Assembly (NCBI GenBank): GCA_030599585.1
Contig: JAUVNS010000005.1
Span: 62,001-126,000, forward strand
Source: Promethearchaeota archaeon
GTDB lineage: Archaea; Asgardarchaeota; Lokiarchaeia; Sigyniarchaeales; SOKP01
DNA: 64,000 nt
Reading direction: 5' to 3'
Positions 1 to 9,676 of this stretch are shown here, piece after piece. The notes beneath the pieces were generated by a model. That model searched no databases. It worked only from the letters and a program-made list of their open reading frames with translations, and was not told the DNA's origin. A program made the position numbers and the translations under genes. Every line of letters starts with the position of its first letter. Position 1 is the first letter of the stretch.

Positions 1-68
1 TAGCAAATCTTATTTTAAGAGTAGATAGAATTATCAGTGCTAAAGGTAGTAGACCTCCTGGATTATAA
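1..68 (+). CDS. Thermosome/CCT chaperonin subunit, C-terminal end only
   Basis: The first 68 bases are the 3' end of a gene that begins outside the window. The visible frame reads ...ANLILRVDRIISAKGSRPPGL and ends at TAA 66-68. The string ILRVDxII near the C-terminus is typical of group II chaperonins (thermosome and eukaryotic CCT subunits usually end ...ILRIDDxI plus a short tail). The GSRPPGL tail differs from the GGM-rich tail of many thermosomes. With only about 21 residues visible the assignment is tentative. Confidence 0.55.
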   Translation, partial: ANLILRVDRIISAKGSRPPGL

Positions 69-237
69 TGATTTGATTGAATATTCTATTTTTTTTATTT
101 TTTTTAATTTTAAATCCTAATATTTGTGAACATTTTTTAATAATGCTAGGATTTAGAAAGACTTTTAAAAATTTTTTCACTTTTAAACCTATTGACCTAT
201 TTTATTTTCAATAAAAAATTTTTAGATTTATAAATTT

Positions 238-2130
238 ATGAAATTTAATGAAGAATTCGCACAATCCATGGATAAAGATATAATATCTCAGCAAGATATT
301 AAAAAATTATTTGCTTTAAAGAATGATCATGTTTTAAAAATTATAAAGCAATACGCAGATTTGTGTAAACCTAGCAAAATAACCGTAATTTCTGACGCTG
401 AAGAGGATATTGAATATGTTTTCCAAAAAACTCTTTCTATTCGAGAAGAATGTACCCTCAATATAAAAGGACACACAGTTCACTATGATAGCTTCTATGA
501 TCAAGCAAGAGATAAAGGAAATACTAAAGTTTTAATCCCAAAAGGAGAATATCGGAGTCCTTGGATTAACACGATGGATAGAGAGGAAGGACTTGAAGAA
601 ATATTAGAAATTATGGATGGGTGTATGAAAGGGAAAGAATGTTTAGTAAGATTTTTTTGCCTTGGACCTATTAATTCAAAATTTACTATAGGAGCTTTAC
701 AACTTACAGATTCATTCTATGTCGCTCATTCTGAAGACCTTTTGTATAGAAAAGGATACGAGGAATTCAAAGAATTAAATGGATCTAATAATTTCTTTTA
801 CTTTGTCCATTCTGCTGGAGAGCTTGTTGGTAATCCTCCTGTTACTAAAAACATTGAAAAAAGGCGAATATATGTCGATCTCCAAGAATCACGGGTTCTA
901 TCTGTTAACAATCAATACGCGGGTAATTCCCTTGGATTAAAGAAGTTAGCTTTAAGATTAGCAATATTTAAAGCAAATAACGAAGATTGGCTAACGGAAC
1001 ACCATTTTATATTAGGAGTTCGCCCGAAGGGTAAAAATCGGGTAACTTATTTTACCGGTGCTTTCCCAAGTGCATGTGGAAAAACTTCTACTGCGATGCT
1101 TCCTGGTCAACTAATTGTTGGAGATGATATCGCATATTTACGAGCTTGGGACGATGGTTTTGCACACGCTGTTAATATTGAGAAGGGAATTTTTGGAATT
1201 ATAAAAGATGTAAATGCGAAAAACGATCCTCTAATTTATGAAACTCTCACAACCCCAAGAGAATTAATTTTTTCTAATGTTCTCGTAAAAGATGGGAAGC
1301 CTTACTGGCTCGGTATGGGCGTTGAGCATCCTAAAGATGGTTTTAACCATTTCGGACAATGGAACGATGGAATTTCTGATAGAGAAGGAAAGTTGGTAAC
1401 TTTTGCTCATCCGAACGCAAGATATACAATTAACCTCAAGGATCTTTCAAATTGTGATCCTAAATTAAACGATCCTGATGGAGTACCAATCCACGGGATA
1501 TTCTATGGGGGAAGAGATTCTGACACAATGCCTCCTATTGTAGAAAGCTTAAACTGGGAACACGGGATTTTTTTAGGCGCTTCTATAGAATCTGAAACGA
1601 CTTCAGCAACTCTTGGGGAAACAGGCGTTAGAAAGGCTAGTCCTATGGCAAACCTTGATTTCTTGGTAGTTCCTCTGGGGAAATACTTAAACAACCACAA
1701 TATTTTTGGAAAAAAATTGAAGCACTGCCCACAAGTATTCTCTACTAACTACTTTCTTAAAGGTAAAGGCGGGAAATATTTAAATGCTATATTAGACAAA
1801 AAAGTTTGGGTTATATGGGCGGAAGGGCGTACTAGAGGAGATTTTAACGCTATTGAAACACCAATTGGTTATTTGCCTAAATATGAAGACCTTAAGATGT
1901 TATTTAAAATAGAGTTAAATAAAGATTATTCCAAACAAGAATATATTGAGCAATTTACAATAAAAATCAATTTTTTACTCGAAAAACTAAATCGCATTGA
2001 GACAATGTATAAAACAGAAAAAGAAATTCCTAAATTTTTCTGGGATACTCTTTTTATGCAACGCTCAAGATTGAATGTTTTGCTAAAAAAAACGAGTAAA
2101 GAAGAAATTAATCCCTTTGAACTAGTCTAA
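238..2130 (+). CDS. pckG: Phosphoenolpyruvate carboxykinase (GTP)
   Basis: Converts oxaloacetate plus GTP to phosphoenolpyruvate and CO2, the entry to gluconeogenesis. The 630-residue length fits the GTP-dependent family (about 600-640) and not the ATP family. The GTP-family P-loop FPSACGKT lies near residue 276, followed by the metal/nucleotide segment GDDIAYL near residue 300. The PEP-binding region with FVHSAGELVG and ENIEKRR-like residues lies near 185-205. The C-terminal half carries the family-typical HPNARYTINL and a WAEGRTRGDF segment. The gene stands alone, downstream of a chaperonin gene and convergent with the GTPase at 2178. The ATG is preceded by an AT-rich leader with no Shine-Dalgarno, so it may be leaderless. 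Confidence 0.95.
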   Translation: MKFNEEFAQSMDKDIISQQDIKKLFALKNDHVLKIIKQYADLCKPSKITVISDAEEDIEYVFQKTLSIREECTLNIKGHTVHYDSFYDQARDKGNTKVLIPKGEYRSPWINTMDREEGLEEILEIMDGCMKGKECLVRFFCLGPINSKFTIGALQLTDSFYVAHSEDLLYRKGYEEFKELNGSNNFFYFVHSAGELVGNPPVTKNIEKRRIYVDLQESRVLSVNNQYAGNSLGLKKLALRLAIFKANNEDWLTEHHFILGVRPKGKNRVTYFTGAFPSACGKTSTAMLPGQLIVGDDIAYLRAWDDGFAHAVNIEKGIFGIIKDVNAKNDPLIYETLTTPRELIFSNVLVKDGKPYWLGMGVEHPKDGFNHFGQWNDGISDREGKLVTFAHPNARYTINLKDLSNCDPKLNDPDGVPIHGIFYGGRDSDTMPPIVESLNWEHGIFLGASIESETTSATLGETGVRKASPMANLDFLVVPLGKYLNNHNIFGKKLKHCPQVFSTNYFLKGKGGKYLNAILDKKVWVIWAEGRTRGDFNAIETPIGYLPKYEDLKMLFKIELNKDYSKQEYIEQFTIKINFLLEKLNRIETMYKTEKEIPKFFWDTLFMQRSRLNVLLKKTSKEEINPFELV

Positions 2131-2177
2131 CTATTATTAGAAGGAAAATAAATTTCAATAAGAAATAATAGAAAACT

Positions 2178-2858
2178 CTATATCAAGAGTTTTAATCCCT
2201 GTTTTACTTTGTAGCTCCTATTTAATCGATCTACTTCGATGAATCTCTTAATTTCTAGATTATTTAATAAATCTCTCATTTCAACAGGGTTTTTACTAAG
2301 TTTTGCTGCTAATCCCTCAATATCCGTTTCATATGAGCGAAGCACCGTAAGGAGAGATGAGTAATGATCAAAAATTTGATTCACAATATATTTGAGAGCT
2401 TCATTCAAATTCTCTCCCGTCCGTGTACTTGTTGGAAAAATCATTGCGTCGTCTCTTAAATAGTTTTGAGATCTTACTATTTCAGTATGCCTGGCCCCAG
2501 CCTTATCTTGTTTATTTGCCAAATAAACTATAGGAGTGCCAAGCCCTATCGTTTTTCGAAGAGAGTTTAGAATAATTATTGCGTCCTCATCTTTTTCTGG
2601 GTGGGCCGCATCAAATAAAAAAACAAGACCATCAGAACCTCGGACTACTACATCTCTCATAACATTAAACCTTAATAAACCGGGCGTGCCAAACAGAAAG
2701 ACATCAAATCCATTTAATTTTACGCTTCCTAAGTCCATTCCAACGGTGTAATATTTATTATCTCTGGCTTTTGCTTCTACATTTAATGCCTTGTCATCAA
2801 AATATTTAATAAAACTCGATTTACCGCTTTGGGTTGGACCTGATACTGTAATTTTCAT
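2178..2858 (-). CDS. Ras/Arf-superfamily small GTPase with C-terminal winged-helix-like domain
   Basis: This 226-residue protein has an N-terminal GTPase domain (about 1-165) and a C-terminal extension. G1 is GPTQSGKS near residue 7, G3 is FGTPG where Ras has DTAGQ, G4 is NKQD, and G5 may be the TSTRTGEN segment. The G3 lacks the catalytic-type glutamine, so hydrolysis may need help from a partner. Residues about 170-226 (ETDIEGLAAKLSKNPVEMRD..LNNLEIKRFIEVDR) read like a winged helix-turn-helix. GTPases of this layout occur in archaea, including Asgard genomes. No roadblock or longin partner lies next to it. The winged-helix assignment is inference from sequence character. Confidence 0.8.
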   Translation of the reverse strand: MKITVSGPTQSGKSSFIKYFDDKALNVEAKARDNKYYTVGMDLGSVKLNGFDVFLFGTPGLLRFNVMRDVVVRGSDGLVFLFDAAHPEKDEDAIIILNSLRKTIGLGTPIVYLANKQDKAGARHTEIVRSQNYLRDDAMIFPTSTRTGENLNEALKYIVNQIFDHYSSLLTVLRSYETDIEGLAAKLSKNPVEMRDLLNNLEIKRFIEVDRLNRSYKVKQGLKLLI

Positions 2859-3342
2859 GATTGTTAACTCTACTTTTAAACAAACGATACCAAATGAAGC
2901 TTTTGTCGGTATATAATTGAAAGTGTTTTTATTACTTGATTATTAACTTAATTAGCTTTTTATTTAGCATTAATATATAGATAATATAATTTTATGTTTT
3001 AGGAAAAATACTGCAACAATATTAAATTCAATAATGATAATTATAAAGCTCGTTTCCTTTAGCTCTTATCACTAAAGGTAGTTATAATCCTTGAAAAATT
3101 GACGAATAATCACTTGTAGGATTTAAAGATTTGCTACTAAAGATCAAAAAGAAATATTTAATAATGCTAATAAAAGATCAAAAAGAAATAATTGATATTG
3201 AAACTGATATTATTCGTCATGGAATTTTAGAAAAAATAAAGAATAAAGGTATATTATCAAACAAAAACTAAAAAAACTAAAAATAAAGGGATTATAACTG
3301 TTCCAAATATAATTTGAACAAGTATAATTAAATATTAATAAA
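2859..3342. other. Intergenic region with small duplication and a doubtful 35-codon ORF
   Basis: No convincing gene is visible. The region must carry the divergent promoters of the GTPase and of the hdrA-like operon. It contains an 18-bp direct repeat, AAAGATCAAAAAGAAATA, at 3139-3156 and 3173-3190. A possible 35-residue reading frame (ATG 3164, stop 3269-3271; starts MLIKDQKEIIDIE) covers the second copy. It has no visible ribosome-binding site and may be a gene remnant. The rest is AT-rich without recognisable structure. Confidence 0.5.
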
Positions 3343-6075
3343 ATGAGTAAAAAAAATTCTGTTTTAGTTGTAGGTAGTGGTATAGACGGTATACAAGCTT
3401 CTATCGGTTTAGCAGACTCTGGGTTTAGAGTATATTTAATAGAAAAAGCCCCTCTAACAAGAATCAATACAAATCAAGAAAAAATCTTAGTTAATGATTG
3501 TACTACATGCCTCATTCCCCTAAAATTTGCTGGCCTTAATGGATATGATAATATAGAATTGATAAGAAACGCAGATATCATAAGTTTAGAAGGAGAACCC
3601 GGGAAATTCAAAGCAACCATCTATAAGAAGAGTCTTAGTCAGGTTGAAACTATTAATCCTGAGGATAAAGATTGCATAAAACAGTGTCCGTTTATAGATC
3701 TTTTAAAGAATAGAGATAAAATAAAAGAATTGGATGGCAATAATTCTCAATTTTCAGCAATTGCTCCATTGAAAATTCTAATTGAAAAACGAAGGATTCC
3801 ACCATGTGAAAACGCATGCCCTGCTCATGTTAAGAGTCAGGATTATGTTGATTTAATCATCAAAGGGCAATACCAAGAATCCCTCAATGTCATTCGAGAA
3901 AGATGTCCGCTCCCTTCTGCTATTGGGAGGGTCTGCCCTCATCCATGTGAATCAGCTTGCAATAGAGGGGAAATAGAAGAACCCGTTAATATCTGTGGTT
4001 TAAAGAGGTTTGTTGCTGATTATATAAGAGAAAATTCAAATGAAGAGATTAAATACTTAGAAAATAAGAAAGAAAAAAAGGTAGCTGTTATAGGCTCTGG
4101 TCCTGCAGGTTTAACCGTAGCATATCATCTGGGAAGGTTGGGTTATCCAGTTACTATCTTTGAAAAATCTCCAGTTGCTGGTGGAATGTTAAGATTAGGA
4201 ATCCCAGATTATAGACTACCTCCCGAAATTTTACAAGCAGATATCGATCATATCAAAAGGTATGGTGTTGAAATAAAACTAAACTCTCCTATCGGTCCAC
4301 TTGGACCCACTATTGATGATCTCCTTAAAGATTTCGATGCGGTCTTTATTGGCGTGGGATTACAACTTGCCAGAGAGCTAAAAATTGAAGGAAATGATCT
4401 TGAAAATGTTCTTTACGGAATAGATTTTCTTAAAAAATGTGGTTTGGGGGAAGAGGTTACTGTAGGTAAGAATGTTTTAGTGATTGGAGGTGGAGACGTT
4501 GCTGTCGATGTAGCACGAACTGCATTAAGGAAAGGAGCCGAGGAGGTTCACATGGTCACATTAGAATCCGAAGAGATTCTTCCTGCCCATCCATGGGAAG
4601 TAACAGAGGCAAGGGAAGAAGGAATTGTATTTCACACTAGTTTAGGTCCAGATAAATTTGTAGGGGAAAATGGTAAAGTTATCGGTTTAGAAACAGTTGT
4701 TTGTGAGTCGGTTTACGATGACAAGGGCCGTTTCAATCCTGTATTTGGAGCATGCTCAGAAGATATGCTTAAGTGTGATATGGTCTTTGTTACTATTGGT
4801 CAAGCTGCTGATTTATCGTTTTTAGATAAGGACATAAATGTTGGTAGGGGAATAGAGATAGATCGTGGTAATTTTCAAACCTCAAAAGATGGTGTATTTG
4901 CTGGAGGTGAAGTTGTTACTGGCCCTGGTGCGGCTATTGATGCAATGGCAACTGGTAATAAAGCTGCAATTGTTATTAATCAATACCTAAAAGGAGAGAA
5001 ATTATCATTTGTAGAGACAATTCCGGATTATAATGAGGAAGATTTAGTAACATTTGAGGAGTTGAAAAGAAGGGAACGAATAGAACCAGAACCTCGGAAA
5101 AATCCTGAACACATACCTCCAGATGAAAGAAAAACTAATTTTAAAGAATTTGCACTAGAATGGGATGAGAACCTTGCTATCGCGGAAGCGAATAGGTGCC
5201 TTAGTTGTGGGATTTGTACTGAATGCTCCGAAAATGTGAAAAAATGTGTTGCTAATTCTATTGATAGTAGTCAATTTAGTGAAACGATATCTATTGACAT
5301 TGATAATGTAATTTTAACTCCAGGTGAGTGGTTATCATGTTTTGATCTTCGAAAATTAACTGACTATAGATGGGAAATCGTTAATCCAATTGCACATGTA
5401 GATACTGCATTATGTATTGGTTGTAATAGATGCGCTGATACTTGTAACTATAATTCTGTAGGTGTAAAATATGAAGCTGGCTTAAATGTTTCGAAGGTGG
5501 ACCCTCAGCTATGTAAGGGTTGTGGCGACTGTGTCGCAGAATGTCCTGGAGAAGCCATAACCATGAGCCGTTTTGGTAGGGATCGAATAGAACAAATCAT
5601 CAATTACACTCCACAGGATAAAAAAGATGAACTGCATCCTAAAATCCTAGCGTTTCTATGCAGCTGGTGTAGCTACTCTGGAGCAGATTTAGCAAGTCTA
5701 TACCAATTTCAAAGTTCGCTTAATGTGCAAATTATTCGAGTGATGTGCTCTGCAGCCATAAGTAAAAGTTTTATACTCCAAGCTTTTTTAAATGGAGCTG
5801 ACGGAGTGATAATAGGAGGATGTCATCTTGGTAAATGCCATCATGTTGAGGGTAATTTGGATACTCAGAGGAGATTCAGACAAATTGCCAAAGGATTAAG
5901 AGAAATTGGAATCAATCCTGAACGATACAATTTAGAATGGTTCTCTCCTAGTGAAGAAAAAGTATTTTCAAAAATTATGAATGATTTTATTACTAAAATT
6001 AAAAATTTAGGATCAATTGAAACTGATTTTAAGTCAATAAACACGTCGCCTAAAAGGGCAAGTGCTAAAAATTAA
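3343..6075 (+). CDS. HdrA-like / GltD-like / ferredoxin / MvhD fusion, electron-transfer subunit of a MetFV complex
   Basis: This 910-residue iron-sulfur flavoprotein joins several modules. At the N-terminus is a dinucleotide-binding VVGSGIDG segment of HdrA type. Residues about 150-230 are a cysteine-rich [4Fe-4S] domain like that preceding GltD/NfnB. From about 245 there is a GltD-like FAD domain (VIGSGPAGL) and NAD(P) domain (VIGGGDVAVD), with GGEVVTGPGA near the FAD end. Two 4Fe-4S ferredoxin motifs follow at about 690-740 (CIGCNRCADTC, CKGCGDCVAEC). The C-terminal module is an MvhD/FrhD-type [2Fe-2S] domain (CSWCSYSG ... GGCHLGKCHH). metV follows 24 bp downstream and metF 3 bp after that. 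In acetogens such as Moorella, MetVF associates with HdrABC-MvhD, so this protein probably passes NAD(P)H- or ferredoxin-linked electrons to MetF. Confidence 0.85.
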   Translation: MSKKNSVLVVGSGIDGIQASIGLADSGFRVYLIEKAPLTRINTNQEKILVNDCTTCLIPLKFAGLNGYDNIELIRNADIISLEGEPGKFKATIYKKSLSQVETINPEDKDCIKQCPFIDLLKNRDKIKELDGNNSQFSAIAPLKILIEKRRIPPCENACPAHVKSQDYVDLIIKGQYQESLNVIRERCPLPSAIGRVCPHPCESACNRGEIEEPVNICGLKRFVADYIRENSNEEIKYLENKKEKKVAVIGSGPAGLTVAYHLGRLGYPVTIFEKSPVAGGMLRLGIPDYRLPPEILQADIDHIKRYGVEIKLNSPIGPLGPTIDDLLKDFDAVFIGVGLQLARELKIEGNDLENVLYGIDFLKKCGLGEEVTVGKNVLVIGGGDVAVDVARTALRKGAEEVHMVTLESEEILPAHPWEVTEAREEGIVFHTSLGPDKFVGENGKVIGLETVVCESVYDDKGRFNPVFGACSEDMLKCDMVFVTIGQAADLSFLDKDINVGRGIEIDRGNFQTSKDGVFAGGEVVTGPGAAIDAMATGNKAAIVINQYLKGEKLSFVETIPDYNEEDLVTFEELKRRERIEPEPRKNPEHIPPDERKTNFKEFALEWDENLAIAEANRCLSCGICTECSENVKKCVANSIDSSQFSETISIDIDNVILTPGEWLSCFDLRKLTDYRWEIVNPIAHVDTALCIGCNRCADTCNYNSVGVKYEAGLNVSKVDPQLCKGCGDCVAECPGEAITMSRFGRDRIEQIINYTPQDKKDELHPKILAFLCSWCSYSGADLASLYQFQSSLNVQIIRVMCSAAISKSFILQAFLNGADGVIIGGCHLGKCHHVEGNLDTQRRFRQIAKGLREIGINPERYNLEWFSPSEEKVFSKIMNDFITKIKNLGSIETDFKSINTSPKRASAKN

Positions 6076-6099
6076 GATATCTAAGAGGGATTAAACAAA

Positions 6100-6795
6100 A
6101 TGATAATTACAGAACTTAAAAATATAGAAGAAATATACGATATGGTAAAACAATACTCAAAAATTTTAGTTGCTGGGTGTGATGGATGTTGCCAACCCCC
6201 AAGATCTATAGCTGAAGCGAAAAATCTTGGTCAGATGCTCGAATTAAAAGCAAAAGTCGAGGGTAAAGAGTTAAAATGGAAAGCTATAACAGTACTTAGG
6301 CAATGTGATGATAGAATTGCAGCAACTACCGTTCAACCTTTTATTGAGCAATACGATGCGATAGTATCGTTGTCCTGTGGATTAGGTGTCGTCATGATGA
6401 ATCGAATATTTGAAAATATTCTTACCTACCCTGCTCAAAATAGTATGTTTGGAGGGGCAGAAAATAATGCAGAAAATAGTTTTGCTGAATATTGTGAAAC
6501 ATGCGGGGAATGTTTACTTGGTGCTACTGGTGGAGTGTGTCCTATGGCCGGATGTGCTAAAAACTTGAGTAATGGACCATGTGGTGGGACCGTTAACGGT
6601 AAATGCGAAGTTGGTGGATATATACACGAATGTGCTTGGATAAAGATATACGAACGCTTAAGAAAATTTAATAGAATGGATCTTTTTACTAAATACCGTC
6701 CACCAAGAAACTACAGACTTTGGTCAAGTCCACGGTTTATTGAGATTAATAAATCTTATACGAACGAAGAAGAACCAATAAAGGAGGAGAAATAG
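6100..6795 (+). CDS. metV: MetV, methylene-tetrahydrofolate reductase zinc/Fe-S partner subunit
   Basis: The 231-residue protein matches the MTHFR C-terminal/MetV family. It has a CDGCCQPP segment near residue 28 and a cysteine-rich stretch with CETCGEC, GVCPMAGCAK and NGPCGG near residues 130-170. MetV forms a complex with MetF and links it to an electron-bifurcating or ferredoxin-dependent partner. Its place between the HdrA/MvhD fusion and metF supports that role. A good ribosome-binding stretch, AAGAGGGAT, lies upstream of the ATG. The pterin used (folate or methanopterin) cannot be read from the sequence. Confidence 0.88.
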   Translation: MIITELKNIEEIYDMVKQYSKILVAGCDGCCQPPRSIAEAKNLGQMLELKAKVEGKELKWKAITVLRQCDDRIAATTVQPFIEQYDAIVSLSCGLGVVMMNRIFENILTYPAQNSMFGGAENNAENSFAEYCETCGECLLGATGGVCPMAGCAKNLSNGPCGGTVNGKCEVGGYIHECAWIKIYERLRKFNRMDLFTKYRPPRNYRLWSSPRFIEINKSYTNEEEPIKEEK

Positions 6796-6798
6796 AAA

Positions 6799-7737
6799 AT
6801 GGTAAAACGACCAGCATATAGTACTTTAGTAAAAACTATGAGGGAAGGTAAATTTTTATTCACTGGTGAATTAGAGCCAAAAAAGATGATTGATTTGTCT
6901 TCTATCCTACATTCTGCGGAAGAAATGAAAAAAACGGGAAAGATTGTTGCTGCTAATGTGACAGATGGACCACAAGGAGATGCTTACACTTGTTCCATGG
7001 TTCCTTGCTACTTAGTTCAAGAAAAAGTTGGCTTGGAAGCGATTTGGCAGATGACTGTTCGAGATAGAAATCGAATTGCTTTATTTGGCGATATATTAGG
7101 TGGAGCGATACTTGGCCTAAAAAATTTACTTGCTTTAACTGGAGATCATACTGCTCTTGGAGATCATCAAAATGCGAGGCCTGTATTCGATTTAGACTCT
7201 ACACAGTTAATCGATCTCGTTTCTAAAATGGTAGATGACGGTACGGATTTAGAAGGAAATGAAATTGAAGGCGGAAAAATCGAAATGAATGTGGGATGTG
7301 CCGCTAATCCAAATTCAAACCCAAGAGAGCCCGAAATCTTAAAAGTAGGAAGAAAAGTAGAAGTTGGCGCCGATTTCATTCAAACTCAAACATCTTTTGA
7401 TATAGATGATGCCAAAGAATTCCTAAAAGAATTAGAAAAATTCAATGTTCCCGTATTGCTAGGACTATTTCCTATAAAAAATTACGGCATAGCTTGGTAT
7501 TTCAATGAGTATATCCCTGGCGTTTCAGTTCCAAAGGATCTCTTAAAAGCTTTAAAAACTGCAAAAAAGGAGTACAAAGATGATAAAAAAAAGCGGAATG
7601 AAGTTATCGATAAGATTAATATTGACTTTTATGAACCATTTATCAGGGAAATTCAGAAAACCACTAAAGCTGCGGGTATTCATTGCATGGCTGTACATTA
7701 CGAAAGACTATTTGAGCCTTTATTAAAGAACTTCTAA
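6799..7737 (+). CDS. metF: Methylenetetrahydrofolate reductase (MetF)
   Basis: MetF reduces the methylene group on a tetrahydropterin to methyl, feeding the methyl branch of the acetyl-CoA pathway or methionine synthesis. The 312-residue protein has the family's FTGELEPKK near residue 24, with the conserved Glu of the active site, and LTGDH near residue 115. It also shows the NVGCAANPNSNP and QTQTSFD segments of the TIM barrel. The start lies 3 bp after the metV stop, behind the strong ribosome-binding site AAGGAGGAG, so the two are translationally coupled. It is the last gene of the hdrA-like/metV/metF operon. Confidence 0.93.
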   Translation: MVKRPAYSTLVKTMREGKFLFTGELEPKKMIDLSSILHSAEEMKKTGKIVAANVTDGPQGDAYTCSMVPCYLVQEKVGLEAIWQMTVRDRNRIALFGDILGGAILGLKNLLALTGDHTALGDHQNARPVFDLDSTQLIDLVSKMVDDGTDLEGNEIEGGKIEMNVGCAANPNSNPREPEILKVGRKVEVGADFIQTQTSFDIDDAKEFLKELEKFNVPVLLGLFPIKNYGIAWYFNEYIPGVSVPKDLLKALKTAKKEYKDDKKKRNEVIDKINIDFYEPFIREIQKTTKAAGIHCMAVHYERLFEPLLKNF

Positions 7738-7839
7738 CAGTAATGAGGAAAGCAATAACATGAAAAAATTTTTCCAAAAAATTTTATTTATTTAATAAAA
7801 CTTACATTTATTCTATTTTTTAACTATCCGCTTAATTTC

Positions 7840-8862
7840 TTAACTTGTATAAAAAAAATGTCCGTTCTTTTCAAATTTCTGTACTTTTCCTTGATGTTCC
7901 AGAAATAGTAAGTGTCCTAGAATTTCACTTAAAGCCATGAAAGAGTTAATTTCGTCTAATTCAGTTCCAAAATGAATTTGAGAAATTTCAAAGGGGGTCA
8001 TAGGTTTTTCTTTGATTAAATTTGAAATTTCAGATAGTCTATTCTCGTGATGCTTCTTTATTTCTAAAATCCGTTCATGTGGATTATATATTATGTCTTG
8101 ATGAGCAGGAAAAATTATCTTTGCATTTAACTTATCAATTCGATCTAGCGAGTTTAGATAATGGTCTAAAATGTTATTAAAATCGTACTTCTCATATTCA
8201 TCCTTAAGAGTATTGGGGATTAAAAAATTCCCGATATGGGGCGTAATTCTCGAAAGGATGTGATCTCCAGAAAAAAGATATTTCTTTTTAGCATCAAAAA
8301 TGGCTGTATGGCCAAAACTATGACCTGGAGTCCAGATTACTTCTAAATCGTTCAAAAACGTGTCATTATCGCGCACAATTACATCTGGTTTTTGGTAGCG
8401 CAAAAGTCTTGGCCAAAAAGTGAAGAATTGAACCATCTTTTTCCCTTCTTCTTCGCTAATTCCATATTTTATCATCAGATTCGCAACTTTTTTCGCTTCA
8501 GTTTTTATTTCTTCCATACTTGAATCGTGTGTTTCCCATCTCAAAATCTTATGGGTTATATCGTTCATCACTATTTTCAAGTTTGGGTTTTTTCTTTTAA
8601 GCGTTTTTACTAATCCCATGTGATCTAAATGAAGATGGGTAATAAAACAATAATTAATATCTTCAATGGGTATATTTATATCATTCAACGCTTTAAAAAG
8701 GAGTTTACTCCAATTTCCCATATTTAAACCTGCATCTATTAGAATATATTGATCATTAAATTTAAAAAGGTAAAGACAAACGAACTTTACGGCAAATGGA
8801 ACGTCAATTTTTATTCGGTAGACATCGTCAATTTTATTGACTTCAGATTTAAATTTATACAA
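7840..8862 (-). CDS. Metallo-beta-lactamase-fold hydrolase
   Basis: The HxHxDH zinc motif THLHLDHMG is at residues 75-83. TPGHSFGHTA supplies the next histidine, FSGDHIL the bridging aspartate, and FPAHQD the last histidine. These complete a binuclear metallo-beta-lactamase centre of the glyoxalase II/RNase Z superfamily. The 340-residue length includes a C-terminal part (about 275-340; PMTPFEISQIHFGTE..) that resembles the winged-helix tail of LACTB2-like hydrolases. It starts at TTG; no better upstream start was found. It is convergent with metF. The substrate is unknown. Confidence 0.88.
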   Translation of the reverse strand: MYKFKSEVNKIDDVYRIKIDVPFAVKFVCLYLFKFNDQYILIDAGLNMGNWSKLLFKALNDINIPIEDINYCFITHLHLDHMGLVKTLKRKNPNLKIVMNDITHKILRWETHDSSMEEIKTEAKKVANLMIKYGISEEEGKKMVQFFTFWPRLLRYQKPDVIVRDNDTFLNDLEVIWTPGHSFGHTAIFDAKKKYLFSGDHILSRITPHIGNFLIPNTLKDEYEKYDFNNILDHYLNSLDRIDKLNAKIIFPAHQDIIYNPHERILEIKKHHENRLSEISNLIKEKPMTPFEISQIHFGTELDEINSFMALSEILGHLLFLEHQGKVQKFEKNGHFFYTS

Positions 8863-8971
8863 TAAAAGTACCTAGCTCCCAAATTTGATTCTTATTTGAA
8901 AAAATAAATAAAACCATTTTTAATTTATTATTTGAAAAAAAAAAATGAAAAAAAAGATTTTTAATATAATT

Positions 8972-9676
8972 CTAATCTTTTAAACCATAATACATAAACC
9001 AGAAGCTGCTTAAATAACCGATTCTAACAAATATTACGGTGAATCCCGGAACAATTAAGCCTTCTAATAAGCCAAATATACAAAAACAAATCGCTCCCAT
9101 TGATAGAAGGAAAAATTTTTTCTTTAAAATCCCTGTAGACTGAAAACTCTTTATTAAAAAGCCAAACCCAAGGAGAATTATAATGAGTATTAAGAATATC
9201 CCCATTATCATACCAGCTAAAGAGAAAATATTTAGGTTGTAATCAATTAATCCATCTCCTGATACAGGAGGAGGGTTAAAATTAAATGCACTAAATGGGT
9301 CCATAAATATGATGATGTAAAAAACTATGCTTAGGGCTATAAATACTGAGACTATATACCATTTGGCTTTAGGGACCAATAATGCTCCACCGATATAAAT
9401 CGCAGTTACAACAGCAGGAGCCAACCAAATGTAGCTTAAAATACCCACCATACCATATGTATTATCAAAATTAGTGCTGGTAAATATAACGAGAAAAAAA
9501 TCTAAAAAAACTCCTAAAAATGTTAATCCTGCGAATAAATTTGCCAATCCTAGAGTTGTCAGCATTTTAGCTCCAGTTTTTTTCGATTTATAGATAAAAA
9601 ACAACCCGAATAAAAACCCGAAGATTACTACTCCCGAGGCAGTAAGGCCGTCAATCCAAAAAATTAAATCTACCAT
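8972..9676 (-). CDS. Seven-segment integral membrane protein, function unknown
   Basis: This 234-residue protein consists of about seven hydrophobic segments: roughly residues 8-30, 38-65, 78-103, 108-127, 152-177, 188-207 and 212-230. They are joined by short loops, including a proline-rich one (FNFNPPPVSGDG) near 133. The general shape resembles the seven-helix sensor modules found before archaeal signalling domains, but here there is no attached output domain. I do not recognise a family. It is followed on the same strand by the Zn-dependent hydrolase. Confidence 0.7.
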   Translation of the reverse strand: MVDLIFWIDGLTASGVVIFGFLFGLFFIYKSKKTGAKMLTTLGLANLFAGLTFLGVFLDFFLVIFTSTNFDNTYGMVGILSYIWLAPAVVTAIYIGGALLVPKAKWYIVSVFIALSIVFYIIIFMDPFSAFNFNPPPVSGDGLIDYNLNIFSLAGMIMGIFLILIIILLGFGFLIKSFQSTGILKKKFFLLSMGAICFCIFGLLEGLIVPGFTVIFVRIGYLSSFWFMYYGLKD

